A stretch of 64,000 nt of DNA from Pseudomonadota bacterium. GTDB taxonomy: Bacteria; Myxococcota_A; UBA9160; SZUA-336. This document shows positions 53,778-61,277 of the stretch, piece after piece (position 1 is the stretch's first letter; the number at the start of each line of letters is the position of its first letter). Both the position numbers and the translations under genes were made by a program. The DNA lies in the NCBI GenBank assembly GCA_003247575.1, contig QJZC01000019.1, forward strand, positions 62,001 through 126,000, in the 5' to 3' direction. The notes beneath the pieces were generated by a model. It made no database searches. It was not told the origin of the DNA and was given only the letters and a program-made list of their open reading frames with translations.

Positions 53778-55304
53778 TCATGCTTGTCGTTCGATTCGCA
53801 ATCCTCGAGGTACGACGACCCGCTCCAACGCATCGAAGCCAGTCTGCGCCAGCAGCGCTAGAAGTGCCGCAGGGACGGCACCTTGGAGGATCAGACCCAG
53901 GTCGTCAAGTCGGATCCCGGTCAGGATGGGTTGCCCCAAGCCCCCTGCTCCGATCAAGGCCCCGAGTGTCGCCGTGCCGATGTTGATCACCGCACTCGTC
54001 TTGATCCCTGCGAGGATCGAACGAGATGCGAGCGGGAGCTCGATCCACCACAGCCTCCGCCACTCCGGCAGCCCCAGAGCTGCGGCCGATTCCCGTAGCT
54101 CCGCAGGGGTTTCGCAAAGCCCCGTGTAGGTATTTCGCACGATCGGCAACAGGCTATAGAGGAAGAGTGCCGCGATCGCCGGCGGCGCACCTATTCCGAG
54201 AAGTGGAATCATGAACACGAGCAGGGCCAGAGAAGGGATCGTCTGGACCACACCGGTCATCCCGAGCGCCACACGAGCCGCGCTCGGAACGCGCGCGCTG
54301 AGAATGCCGAGCGGGAGCGCCAAAGCGATCGCGAGCAGCAACGACACCGAAACCAATGCGAGGTGGGCCAGCGTGTGTGCCCACACCTGTCCGAGCACTC
54401 CCGGTTCCTCCAGGTTCACCTCGAGACCGAAGCTCTCCCGCACGAACTCCGCCGCCACTGCCGTCTCGGAGCGTCCTGCTAGCTTGACACCGGCATTCAT
54501 GGCAATCATCTGCGACTCGGAGATCTGACCCGAGAGCTCCTGCAGCAGCTCCGCGACACCGGGCGCGCTCTGTTCGAGAGCGATCCGATAGAGCAGGACG
54601 GCACGGTACTCCGGAAAGAAGCCACGGTCGTCTTCGAGCACACGCAGCGCATAGGTCTGAATCTCGGCGTCGGTCGAGTACAAATCCGTAGCCGCCAGAG
54701 CACCGCTCTGTAGACCTCGGTACGCAAGATCGTGATCCATACCGCGCACATCTTTGTGACGAAATCCATACGTTTGCTTGAGTCCGGGCCAGCCGTCCGT
54801 ACGATCCATGAACTCGTTCGTGAAGCCGAGTGGGAGCTCCGGGCGCGCAGCGAGGTCGGACAGGCTCGAAACCTCGAGTTCTGCGGCACGTTGCTCCAGC
54901 ATTCCGATGGCATACGTGTTCTCGAAGCCGAGGGGATCGGTCATTCCGATACCACGCTCGAGCAATACCTGCCGCAGCTGCTCGAACGACAGATCCGTGC
55001 GTCCCCCCAGTAGCTCCTGACGAATCGTCCCGGTGTACTCCGGATACGCATCGAGCTCGCCCGAGCGCAGCGCGTTCCAGAGGACGCGAGTCCCTCCGAG
55101 CTCGCGCACGTGCACACTGCGGATCGATGCTTGGCGAGAGTCGACCAGGATGCGCACGACCTCCGCCAAGACGACCGACTCTGTGAATTTCTTGGATCCG
55201 ACCGTGAATTCGGGCGCGGCCAGGCCGGCTCGTGGCCCCGTCATCCCGAACACGAGCCCCGATAACCAGAGAGTCATCAGGAGTCGCGCGCTACGGGTCT
55301 TCAC
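53778..55304 (-). CDS. Fused substrate-binding/permease subunit of Opu/EgtU-type ABC importer
   Basis: 508 aa. Signal peptide, then a periplasmic binding domain at ~30-295 (FTVGSKKFTESVVLAEVVRI, GELDAYPEYTGTIRQELLG, LGFTNEFMDRTDGWPGLKQT) of the OpuAC/ProX type for quaternary amines. A membrane permease follows at ~310-500 (LGILSARVPSAARVALGMTG, EAA-like loop LRESAAALGLPEWRRLWWIELP). Ligands of this family are glycine betaine, choline and, for EgtU, ergothioneine. Binding-domain-first order is opposite to pneumococcal EgtU. It is 28 bp upstream of egtD and overlaps the ATPase by 4 bp. Confidence 0.85.
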   Translation of the reverse strand: MKTRSARLLMTLWLSGLVFGMTGPRAGLAAPEFTVGSKKFTESVVLAEVVRILVDSRQASIRSVHVRELGGTRVLWNALRSGELDAYPEYTGTIRQELLGGRTDLSFEQLRQVLLERGIGMTDPLGFENTYAIGMLEQRAAELEVSSLSDLAARPELPLGFTNEFMDRTDGWPGLKQTYGFRHKDVRGMDHDLAYRGLQSGALAATDLYSTDAEIQTYALRVLEDDRGFFPEYRAVLLYRIALEQSAPGVAELLQELSGQISESQMIAMNAGVKLAGRSETAVAAEFVRESFGLEVNLEEPGVLGQVWAHTLAHLALVSVSLLLAIALALPLGILSARVPSAARVALGMTGVVQTIPSLALLVFMIPLLGIGAPPAIAALFLYSLLPIVRNTYTGLCETPAELRESAAALGLPEWRRLWWIELPLASRSILAGIKTSAVINIGTATLGALIGAGGLGQPILTGIRLDDLGLILQGAVPAALLALLAQTGFDALERVVVPRGLRIERQA

Positions 55305-56050
55305 GAATCCAGTCCGAATTGGTCGAGCGGCCCACTCTGTGCCTGGATGAAGCGGCTCACGAAGGGATCCGCCGGCTCGGAAACCAGCTGGCCGAAGGAG
55401 CCGTCCTGTACCACCTCTCCGCCCCGGAGCAGGATCAATCGGTCTCCGAAGAAGGCCGCCTCGCGCACGTCGTGCGTCACCAACACGACAGTCTTCTCCA
55501 GCGAGCGGAAGATCTCTCGCAGCTCAAACTGAAGCTCCGCCCGCGTAATCGGATCGAGCGCGCCGAGCGGCTCGTCGAGCAGGAGGATCGGGGGATCGAG
55601 CAACAGTGCGCGCATCAGACTCACGCGTTGACGTTGGCCACCCGAGAGCTCGCATGGGTAGCGGTCGAGCAGCTCGGGCGACATCCGCGCAAGCTCCGCC
55701 AGCTCGGCCACGCGAGCTCGCCGGCGAGCGTCCTCGTAGGCCAGATATCGTCCCATCAGCTCGACGTTCGCGCGTGCGGTGAGGTGAGGAAACAGGCCGC
55801 CAGTCTGGACCACGTACCCGATCTGCAGACGCAATCGCTGCACGTTCTGCGCGGTGAGCCTCTCGCCCGCGACCCGAACCTCTCCAGTGTCAGGGCGGAG
55901 CAGCCCGACGATAAGCTGCAACACGGTAGATTTGCCGGACCCGCTCGATCCGAGTAAGACGCTCGTACGCGCCGCTTCGAACACCAGACTGAGGCGCCGG
56001 AGCGCTTCCACGTCGCCGTAGCGTTTCGAAGCCTCGGCCAGCTCGATCAA
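55301..56050 (-). CDS. ABC importer ATPase (OpuCA/ProV/EgtV type)
   Basis: 249 aa. Walker A GSSGSGKST, Q-loop YVVQTGGLFPHLTARANVEL, signature LSGGQRQRVSLMRALLLDPP, Walker B ILLLDEPLGALDP and the H-loop VTHDVREA. It lacks the C-terminal CBS domains found in many OpuA ATPases, as in minimal ProV/EgtV forms. Coupled to the fused permease gene by a 4-bp overlap; egtD is third in the unit. Confidence 0.9.
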   Translation of the reverse strand: MIELAEASKRYGDVEALRRLSLVFEAARTSVLLGSSGSGKSTVLQLIVGLLRPDTGEVRVAGERLTAQNVQRLRLQIGYVVQTGGLFPHLTARANVELMGRYLAYEDARRRARVAELAELARMSPELLDRYPCELSGGQRQRVSLMRALLLDPPILLLDEPLGALDPITRAELQFELREIFRSLEKTVVLVTHDVREAAFFGDRLILLRGGEVVQDGSFGQLVSEPADPFVSRFIQAQSGPLDQFGLDS

Positions 56051-56082
56051 CGGGCCGGCTCCGGCACCCCACAGCTCACGGC

Positions 56083-57654
56083 TCAGATCTTGCGATCACG
56101 ACCCTGCCAGTACCGATCGCGCACCGCGCGTCGATAGATCTTTCCCGTATCGTAGCGCGGCAGATCATTCGCGAAGTCGACCGACCGTGGGCACTTGTAG
56201 TGCGCCAGGTGGCTGCGACAGTGCTCCAAGAGATCGGCGACGAGCTCGGTACTCGGTGAATGCTCTGGCTGGAGGACCACCACAGCTCGAACTTCCTCGC
56301 CCCAGTCATCGTTCGGAATCCCGATCGTTGCGACGTCGGCTACCGCAGGGTGCGTCAACAACACCGCGTCGACCTCGGCCGGATAGATGTTGACACCGCC
56401 GCTGATGATCAGATCGGCCGAACGATCTGCCAGGAACAGGTAACCGTCCTCGTCGAGATATCCCATGTCCCCCAGAGTGAAGTACGCCGAGTCCTCGTGG
56501 TACGCCTCACGCGTCTTGGCCGCATCTCCGTAGTACTCGAAGCGCGCCTGCTCCGGAGCCTTGAGGAACACGCGCCCGACCTGTCCAGGCAGCGCGCCTT
56601 CGCCCGCATCGTCCAGGATTCGCACCTGCCCTGGGTCTGGCCTTCCAACCGTGCCCGGGCGCTCGAGCCAGAGTTCGGGTGAGACGAACGAGCCGAAGCC
56701 CTCCGTGGCAGCGTAGTACTCATAGACGATCGGCCCCAGCCAGTCCATCAGAGCCTGCTTCACCGGCACAGGACACGGAGCCGCTCCATGAAGGATCACG
56801 CGCAGGCTCGAGAGGTCGTACTTGTCGCGCACATCATCCGGGAGGCTCAGCCAGCGATGGAACATGGTCGGGACCATGTGTGTGTGCGTGACACCGTGGC
56901 GCTCGATGAGCTGCAACGCAGCTTCCGAGTCCCAGCCGTCCATCATCACCACGTGTGCTCCCGCGCTGAGCGGACCGAGCAGGGAGAAGGCCAGCGGAGC
57001 CGCGTGGTACAGAGGGCCCGTACACAAATGCGCGTCCTTCCCGGCCTGGTAGCTCAGCACGGAACCGATTGCGCGCGCGGTCGCCCCATTGCCTCGCGTG
57101 GAGCCGCCTGCCCGCCGGTACACACCCTTGGGCTTGCCCGTGGTCCCCGACGTATAGAGCATCTGTGTCCCGAGCTCGGGATCTGGGATGTCGCCTGCGG
57201 GCTCTTTCGCCACAGCCTGCTCGTACAGCTCGAAGCCCGGGATCGCACCTCCGATGGCGAAGCGCGCACGCACCGCATCGAGACCACTGGCAGCCGGACC
57301 CACGCTCGCTTCGAAACGGGCATCGGCGATGACCGCTCTCGCTTCGCAGTTCTCGAGAATGTACTGGATCTCGTGCTGCTGAAGGTGCCAGTTGATCGGT
57401 GTCAGCCGCAGGCCACTGCGCTGCACCGCGGCTTGCGTCTCGGCAAACTCACGCCGGTTCGCACAGATGAGGGCGACAGCCTCACCGCTCTTCACGCCAC
57501 GACTGCGGAGAGCGCGAGCCAGCTGATTCGCGCGCGCGTTCAGCTGCGCAAAGGTGTGTGTTCCGTCTTCGGCCGTCAGCGCCGGCGCATCCGGTTGCTG
57601 GCGTGCATGCAGGGCAAGCAACATTCCAGATCGTACTGCCGTCAACGCATCCAT
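56083..57654 (-). CDS. AMP-dependent acyl-CoA synthetase/ligase
   Basis: 523 aa from the ATG at 57654. ANL-superfamily motifs are complete: P-loop-like MLYTSGTTGKPKGVYR, YEYYAATEGFGSFVSPE, TLGDMGYLDEDGYLFLADRS and LPRYDTGKIYRR with the catalytic Lys. It activates a carboxylic acid (fatty or aryl) to the CoA thioester. HMVPTMFHRWL matches FadD3/FadD13-like enzymes. It lies 32 bp upstream of the ABC ATPase gene; whether they share a transcript is unclear. Confidence 0.9.
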   Translation of the reverse strand: MDALTAVRSGMLLALHARQQPDAPALTAEDGTHTFAQLNARANQLARALRSRGVKSGEAVALICANRREFAETQAAVQRSGLRLTPINWHLQQHEIQYILENCEARAVIADARFEASVGPAASGLDAVRARFAIGGAIPGFELYEQAVAKEPAGDIPDPELGTQMLYTSGTTGKPKGVYRRAGGSTRGNGATARAIGSVLSYQAGKDAHLCTGPLYHAAPLAFSLLGPLSAGAHVVMMDGWDSEAALQLIERHGVTHTHMVPTMFHRWLSLPDDVRDKYDLSSLRVILHGAAPCPVPVKQALMDWLGPIVYEYYAATEGFGSFVSPELWLERPGTVGRPDPGQVRILDDAGEGALPGQVGRVFLKAPEQARFEYYGDAAKTREAYHEDSAYFTLGDMGYLDEDGYLFLADRSADLIISGGVNIYPAEVDAVLLTHPAVADVATIGIPNDDWGEEVRAVVVLQPEHSPSTELVADLLEHCRSHLAHYKCPRSVDFANDLPRYDTGKIYRRAVRDRYWQGRDRKI

Positions 57655-57686
57655 CGGCTCTCCCGTCGAGTCGCCCGCGCCCTGCG

Positions 57687-58316
57687 TCATTTCTTGCACT
57701 CGCTGTCGATCTTCTCCAGCGCCTTCGAGGTTCCGGAGAGTGAGTAGGTATCCGTCGTCTTGGTGCCTCGCGACGAGACTCCCTTGACCACCATCTTGGA
57801 CCCCTTCTCGATCTCTTCACGGAGACGAGCATCGGTCTTGGAGTCCTTCGCCCATGCCGATTCGCCCTCGACGAAGAGCCGGAAGCGCTTCGCACCGTCG
57901 ATGACCACCTCGACCTCGCTGTCCGGCTTGAGTGGGTAGCCGGCGCTGAAGCTGATCTCATCGCGCACATCTGCCTTGGGACGGTGCGAGATACTCACGG
58001 ACACGGGATCCCGCTTGCTGTAGTCACCCTTCATATCGGTGGGCTCGCTGTACACGAAGCAGTGCTTGCCCTCCTGGGTCTCGACCACGTACGCGCCCCA
58101 CTTCTCGAACTGCCCGAGCTGCTTCGGGGGTGCCGCTCGAACCTCTCCTGCGAAGCCGAGCAGCAACACGCCCAATACACCGATGAGAGGCGCAAACGAC
58201 GCGACTCGCACACGCGACCAGGCCGTGCTCCCAACGAGCGGAGCGCGCAGCAGCGCTCTGCCTCTCTCCTCTCGCGACGCGGTTGGCGATGAAATGTGTC
58301 GAGAATCCACTTGCAA
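57687..58316 (-). CDS. Invasion-associated locus B (IalB) family periplasmic protein
   Basis: 209 aa from a TTG (a GTG two codons on is an alternative), with GGGGGA upstream. A long n-region and hydrophobic core (FAPLIGVLGVLLLGFAGEVRAA) form the signal peptide. The mature part matches IalB: FEKWGAYVVE, KHCFVYSEP, YSKRDPVSVSISHRP, FSAGYPLKPDSEVEVVID, ESAWAKDSKTD and KGVSSRGTKTTDTYSLSG. Named from Bartonella, but the family is widespread in non-pathogens; its biochemical role is unknown. Confidence 0.85.
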   Translation of the reverse strand: MQVDSRHISSPTASREERGRALLRAPLVGSTAWSRVRVASFAPLIGVLGVLLLGFAGEVRAAPPKQLGQFEKWGAYVVETQEGKHCFVYSEPTDMKGDYSKRDPVSVSISHRPKADVRDEISFSAGYPLKPDSEVEVVIDGAKRFRLFVEGESAWAKDSKTDARLREEIEKGSKMVVKGVSSRGTKTTDTYSLSGTSKALEKIDSECKK

Positions 58317-58670
58317 GATATCCCCCTTTCCAGGCTCACGCGAAGCGCGCCAGCTTCCCCCGCGTTACCACTCGATTGCAATCCCGAACGTCATCCCGTT
58401 CCACTCAAGATTTAATGGATGCAACGACCTCGATCCTAGCAGCTTGGAATGTCACTTCTGCGGCTCTCGGCGTAAAGTAGACTCTGAGAGGACGAGAGAT
58501 TAGGCGCGATGGCTGCATCAGAAAATTGTAGGCGGTCCCCATCAAGAACGGCCATCATAGGGACGCAGGCGTGAGGAAATCCAGTTCAGCGACACGAGAA
58601 GTTCCGCCACTCCTCGGCACTGGCCAGCCACTCTCCCGGGAGAGAATGGCAGCAGAGCAAGGGGGACGTC
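58317..58670. other. 354-bp divergent intergenic region
   Basis: Less GC-rich than its neighbours around 58400-58560. It must carry promoters for the IalB gene (minus) and for the four-gene cluster that follows (plus). I find no ORF, RNA or convincing operator; a TTTAAT and a TAAAGT are weak -10 candidates. Confidence 0.45.
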
Positions 58671-59432
58671 GTGCAGCCTGATCGAGAGAAAGCACCGACT
58701 CGGCGGGGAGAGTCCGGCGGGACGTGGTCCGTCGCCGTGGGCACCTCACATGGGCGCGTGCTCCCTCTCCTGACCACCACCTTCCTGATCACGGCGGGAA
58801 GCCTCGGCGCGGCCCGGAGCGTGATGGGACAGGCGTCCTGTGCAAGCTGGCCCGGCGAACCGGACCCACTTCCGACCGTGGGGAGCAGCAACTCCTTCTC
58901 GTCTCTCTGGGCCGAGACACGTGCAGCCCAGCTGATCGAACTCGCCCGACGCGTCGAGGTCGCCGATCCGGCCGCTGCACGCAGCCTGCTCGATCACGCG
59001 CTGTGCCTCGATGCCCAGAGCCCCGACGCGAGCGCGATGCTGGGCACCCTGCTGCCGCTCCAGACGGTCAATCCTCGGCCCAGCCTGCGGAGCTTCTCGC
59101 AGTCCACACTCGATGAGATCGATCGCGACTTGGCCGAGGCGCGCGCGGCGCTCGAAGACGCGCGCTTCCGCGCCGCCTTGGACCTCGCGCGCGCCCTCAT
59201 GGAACGGCTCGACGGCGACGTGGACATTCCCGCAGTGCGCGCCCGCCTGGCGCGCACTGCAATCTTGGCGGCAACCGTTCACACGGCGCTCGGAGAGCTC
59301 GATCTCGCGGAATCCGCACTCCGCCAGGTGCGCGACCTGATGCCGGACTACGCGCTGGCGGACTCGGCCCCGCCCAAGCTGCGCAGAATCTGGGAGCAGC
59401 TCTCCAATGCGCAGGTCGGGGCCGGCCGGTGA
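58671..59432 (+). CDS. Secreted helical-repeat (TPR-like) protein, first gene of PEGA-ATPase cluster
   Basis: 253 aa, GTG start with GGGGGAC upstream. A signal-like segment (VLPLLTTTFLITAGSLGAA) is followed by alpha-helical repeats (AARSLLDHALCLDAQSPDAS, FRAALDLARALMERLDG, LGELDLAESALRQVRDLMPD) and a PPKLRRIWEQL end. Tails of the form SPK(L/I)R-x-x-[FW]E occur in periplasmic TPR proteins that travel with PEGA-domain proteins in myxobacteria and relatives. Function unknown. It overlaps the next gene by 4 bp. Confidence 0.75.
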   Translation: MQPDREKAPTRRGESGGTWSVAVGTSHGRVLPLLTTTFLITAGSLGAARSVMGQASCASWPGEPDPLPTVGSSNSFSSLWAETRAAQLIELARRVEVADPAAARSLLDHALCLDAQSPDASAMLGTLLPLQTVNPRPSLRSFSQSTLDEIDRDLAEARAALEDARFRAALDLARALMERLDGDVDIPAVRARLARTAILAATVHTALGELDLAESALRQVRDLMPDYALADSAPPKLRRIWEQLSNAQVGAGR

Positions 59433-60418
59433 GGGCTCGGGGCCGGACCGTCGAGACCGGGTGCTCTGGGGGCATCGGGCGCTCGCCCGCAGGGCGTCAC
59501 ACGCTGGTTGGGGTGCTATCCGGGTTGATCGCCGCATGTGCGGTACCCGCGCCCGGTCCAGATCCGGCACTGGCCCAGCTCCGCATCGTACAGATGCCGG
59601 ACGTAGACGCAGCCCAGCTCTCCCTCCCTTCCCTTACCGTGCTCGTGGAGGTGTCTGCCGCGATCGCGAACCCGTCGCTCACCGCGCCGAGCGATATCGC
59701 GAAGTACGCGCAGCACGCCTGCGCCACGGCCCAGAGCTTCGTGTCGCGCCTGAAGCGTGGCACGCCCATCCGCATCCAACCCTTCACGACTCGCCGATCC
59801 AACACATCTTCGTGTGCGATCGAGATCGGTCGACGCCCGGCAACGAGGCTCGCCCCCGATGTGTGGCAAGTAGACTCGCCGGCACGAGCGGTCCGGCGCT
59901 GGGCCGACGATCCCGAGCGCAGTGGGAGCCGCATCCAGCTGATCGCGAACCTCGATTCCGGCTCCGCTCAGGAGCTCTGTCAGCTGGCAGCCGAGCGCGC
60001 ATCGGAAGGACTCTGGGTCGAATCGATCCGGCTGGATGGAGGGCCGCCCGTCGCGGGTTGCCTGGAAGGCCCCCCCGAAGCCCCGCTGTCGCACCTCCAG
60101 GAGTTGCTCCAGAGCGCGGGCGAAAGCCGCGGGCCGCTGCGCATCCTGCGTCCAGGCCCCAGCGGCGAGCGGTCCGTTCTGTTTCGCGGAGAAGCCGGCG
60201 GCGAGATCATCGAACTGAGCCCAGGACTAGTGATCGTCGTGCTCGAGGGAAGTGGTGGCGAGGATGAGGAGCTCGGGCCGTTCGTTCTCCGGCCGGGAAC
60301 GCTGACGACGGTTCGTACCGTGCCCGTCGCTTCCGACGTCGGCAGGGCCGGCTCCACGGCTGCCGGGCCATTCCACTGGTGGGAGCTCGAACAGACGCGT
60401 GCAAGCCAAAGCCCATAG
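59429..60418 (+). CDS. Predicted lipoprotein with degenerate vWA-like domain
   Basis: 329 aa, GTG start in a GTGA overlap. Hydrophobic LVGVLSGLIAAC gives a lipobox Cys at about residue 37. Residues ~67-200 have the strand-helix order of a von Willebrand A domain (LTVLVEVSAAIANPS, RGTPIRIQPF, SRIQLIANLDSG, SEGLWVESIRLDGG), but the MIDAS DxSxS and TDG signatures are replaced by ExSxA and LDS, so metal binding is doubtful. The C-terminus has a beta-rich GEIIELSPGLVIVVLEG segment. The vWA reading is an inference. Confidence 0.7.
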   Translation: MRARGRTVETGCSGGIGRSPAGRHTLVGVLSGLIAACAVPAPGPDPALAQLRIVQMPDVDAAQLSLPSLTVLVEVSAAIANPSLTAPSDIAKYAQHACATAQSFVSRLKRGTPIRIQPFTTRRSNTSSCAIEIGRRPATRLAPDVWQVDSPARAVRRWADDPERSGSRIQLIANLDSGSAQELCQLAAERASEGLWVESIRLDGGPPVAGCLEGPPEAPLSHLQELLQSAGESRGPLRILRPGPSGERSVLFRGEAGGEIIELSPGLVIVVLEGSGGEDEELGPFVLRPGTLTTVRTVPVASDVGRAGSTAAGPFHWWELEQTRASQSP

Positions 60419-61277
60419 AACCTCCGGCGCGGGGCGCGCGCACTTGCTTCCGTGCATCCTCGGGGCAGCGCTGAGCCTCGGTGCGCCGAGCGTCGCCTCG
60501 ACCCAGTCGCTCGAGGACGCTCGCCAGGGCTCCGCGCACGACCTGCTCGAACGGGCGCTCGAGAATCTCCAGTCGATCTCGATCGCGGCGCGGGTGAACG
60601 CGCGGAGTCGCGCGGAAGACGACGCGCTGGAAGAGCGCAGCTTCCTGGTGCTCCGCTACCGCGGGGGCGACAGCCTCCACACGCTGCTGGGAGGATTCGG
60701 CTCCGGGTCCAAGCTCCTCGGGGTCCGGATCCTCCAGATCGACGGGCCGGATCCCGGCAACTCCCGGGCCTATATCCACTCGCCCGAGATCGGGATCATC
60801 CCCCAGCCGACCCCTTACCGGCTGGTAGATCCCTTTCTGGGGCGTGCGATTTTGCAAGGGAATTCCCTCGCCAGCCCGGCCGTTCGTGGCCTAGACTTCG
60901 AGATCATCGGTCGCACACCCGCGGTCATCGCTGGCGAGCCGGTCGAGCGGATCCGGGCACGCCCGTTCCGGTCGGCAGACTACGACACGGCCGAGTTCTT
61001 CGTGGCCCCGTCGGACGCGGCAATTCTAGAATCCAGGTACTATAGGAGCGGAGAGCTCGAGCCTTCACGCACAGTGGAAACCCCGCGCGCACGTATGCGG
61101 CTACTGAGCAATCACCTGCTACCCGAGATGATGATCTACACCGAAGACGGCAAGAAGACCTCATTGGAGCTGCGCTACGTGGAACTTTCCACGCCGCCTC
61201 CGGGACTGTTCGAGCCCACACGGTTCCACCTGCAGGCGATCGAGGACATCGTGCCGGCAGAGTCCGAGGGGCCCTAG
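60399..61277 (+). CDS. LolA-like outer-membrane lipoprotein-sorting family protein
   Basis: 292 aa. Signal peptide (LLPCILGAALSLGAPSVAST), then helix DLLERALENLQSISIAARVN, strands FLVLRYRGG and GVRILQIDGPDPGNSRAYIH, IGIIPQPTPYRLVDPFLGRA, and a second half with PVERIRARPF, TAEFFVAPSDAAILESRYYR and SLELRYVELSTPPPGLFEPT. This pattern fits the periplasmic LolA_like family (PF17131-type) that binds lipids or lipoproteins. It starts 20 bp inside the previous gene and ends exactly where the ATPase begins. Confidence 0.72.
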   Translation: MQAKAHRTSGAGRAHLLPCILGAALSLGAPSVASTQSLEDARQGSAHDLLERALENLQSISIAARVNARSRAEDDALEERSFLVLRYRGGDSLHTLLGGFGSGSKLLGVRILQIDGPDPGNSRAYIHSPEIGIIPQPTPYRLVDPFLGRAILQGNSLASPAVRGLDFEIIGRTPAVIAGEPVERIRARPFRSADYDTAEFFVAPSDAAILESRYYRSGELEPSRTVETPRARMRLLSNHLLPEMMIYTEDGKKTSLELRYVELSTPPPGLFEPTRFHLQAIEDIVPAESEGP

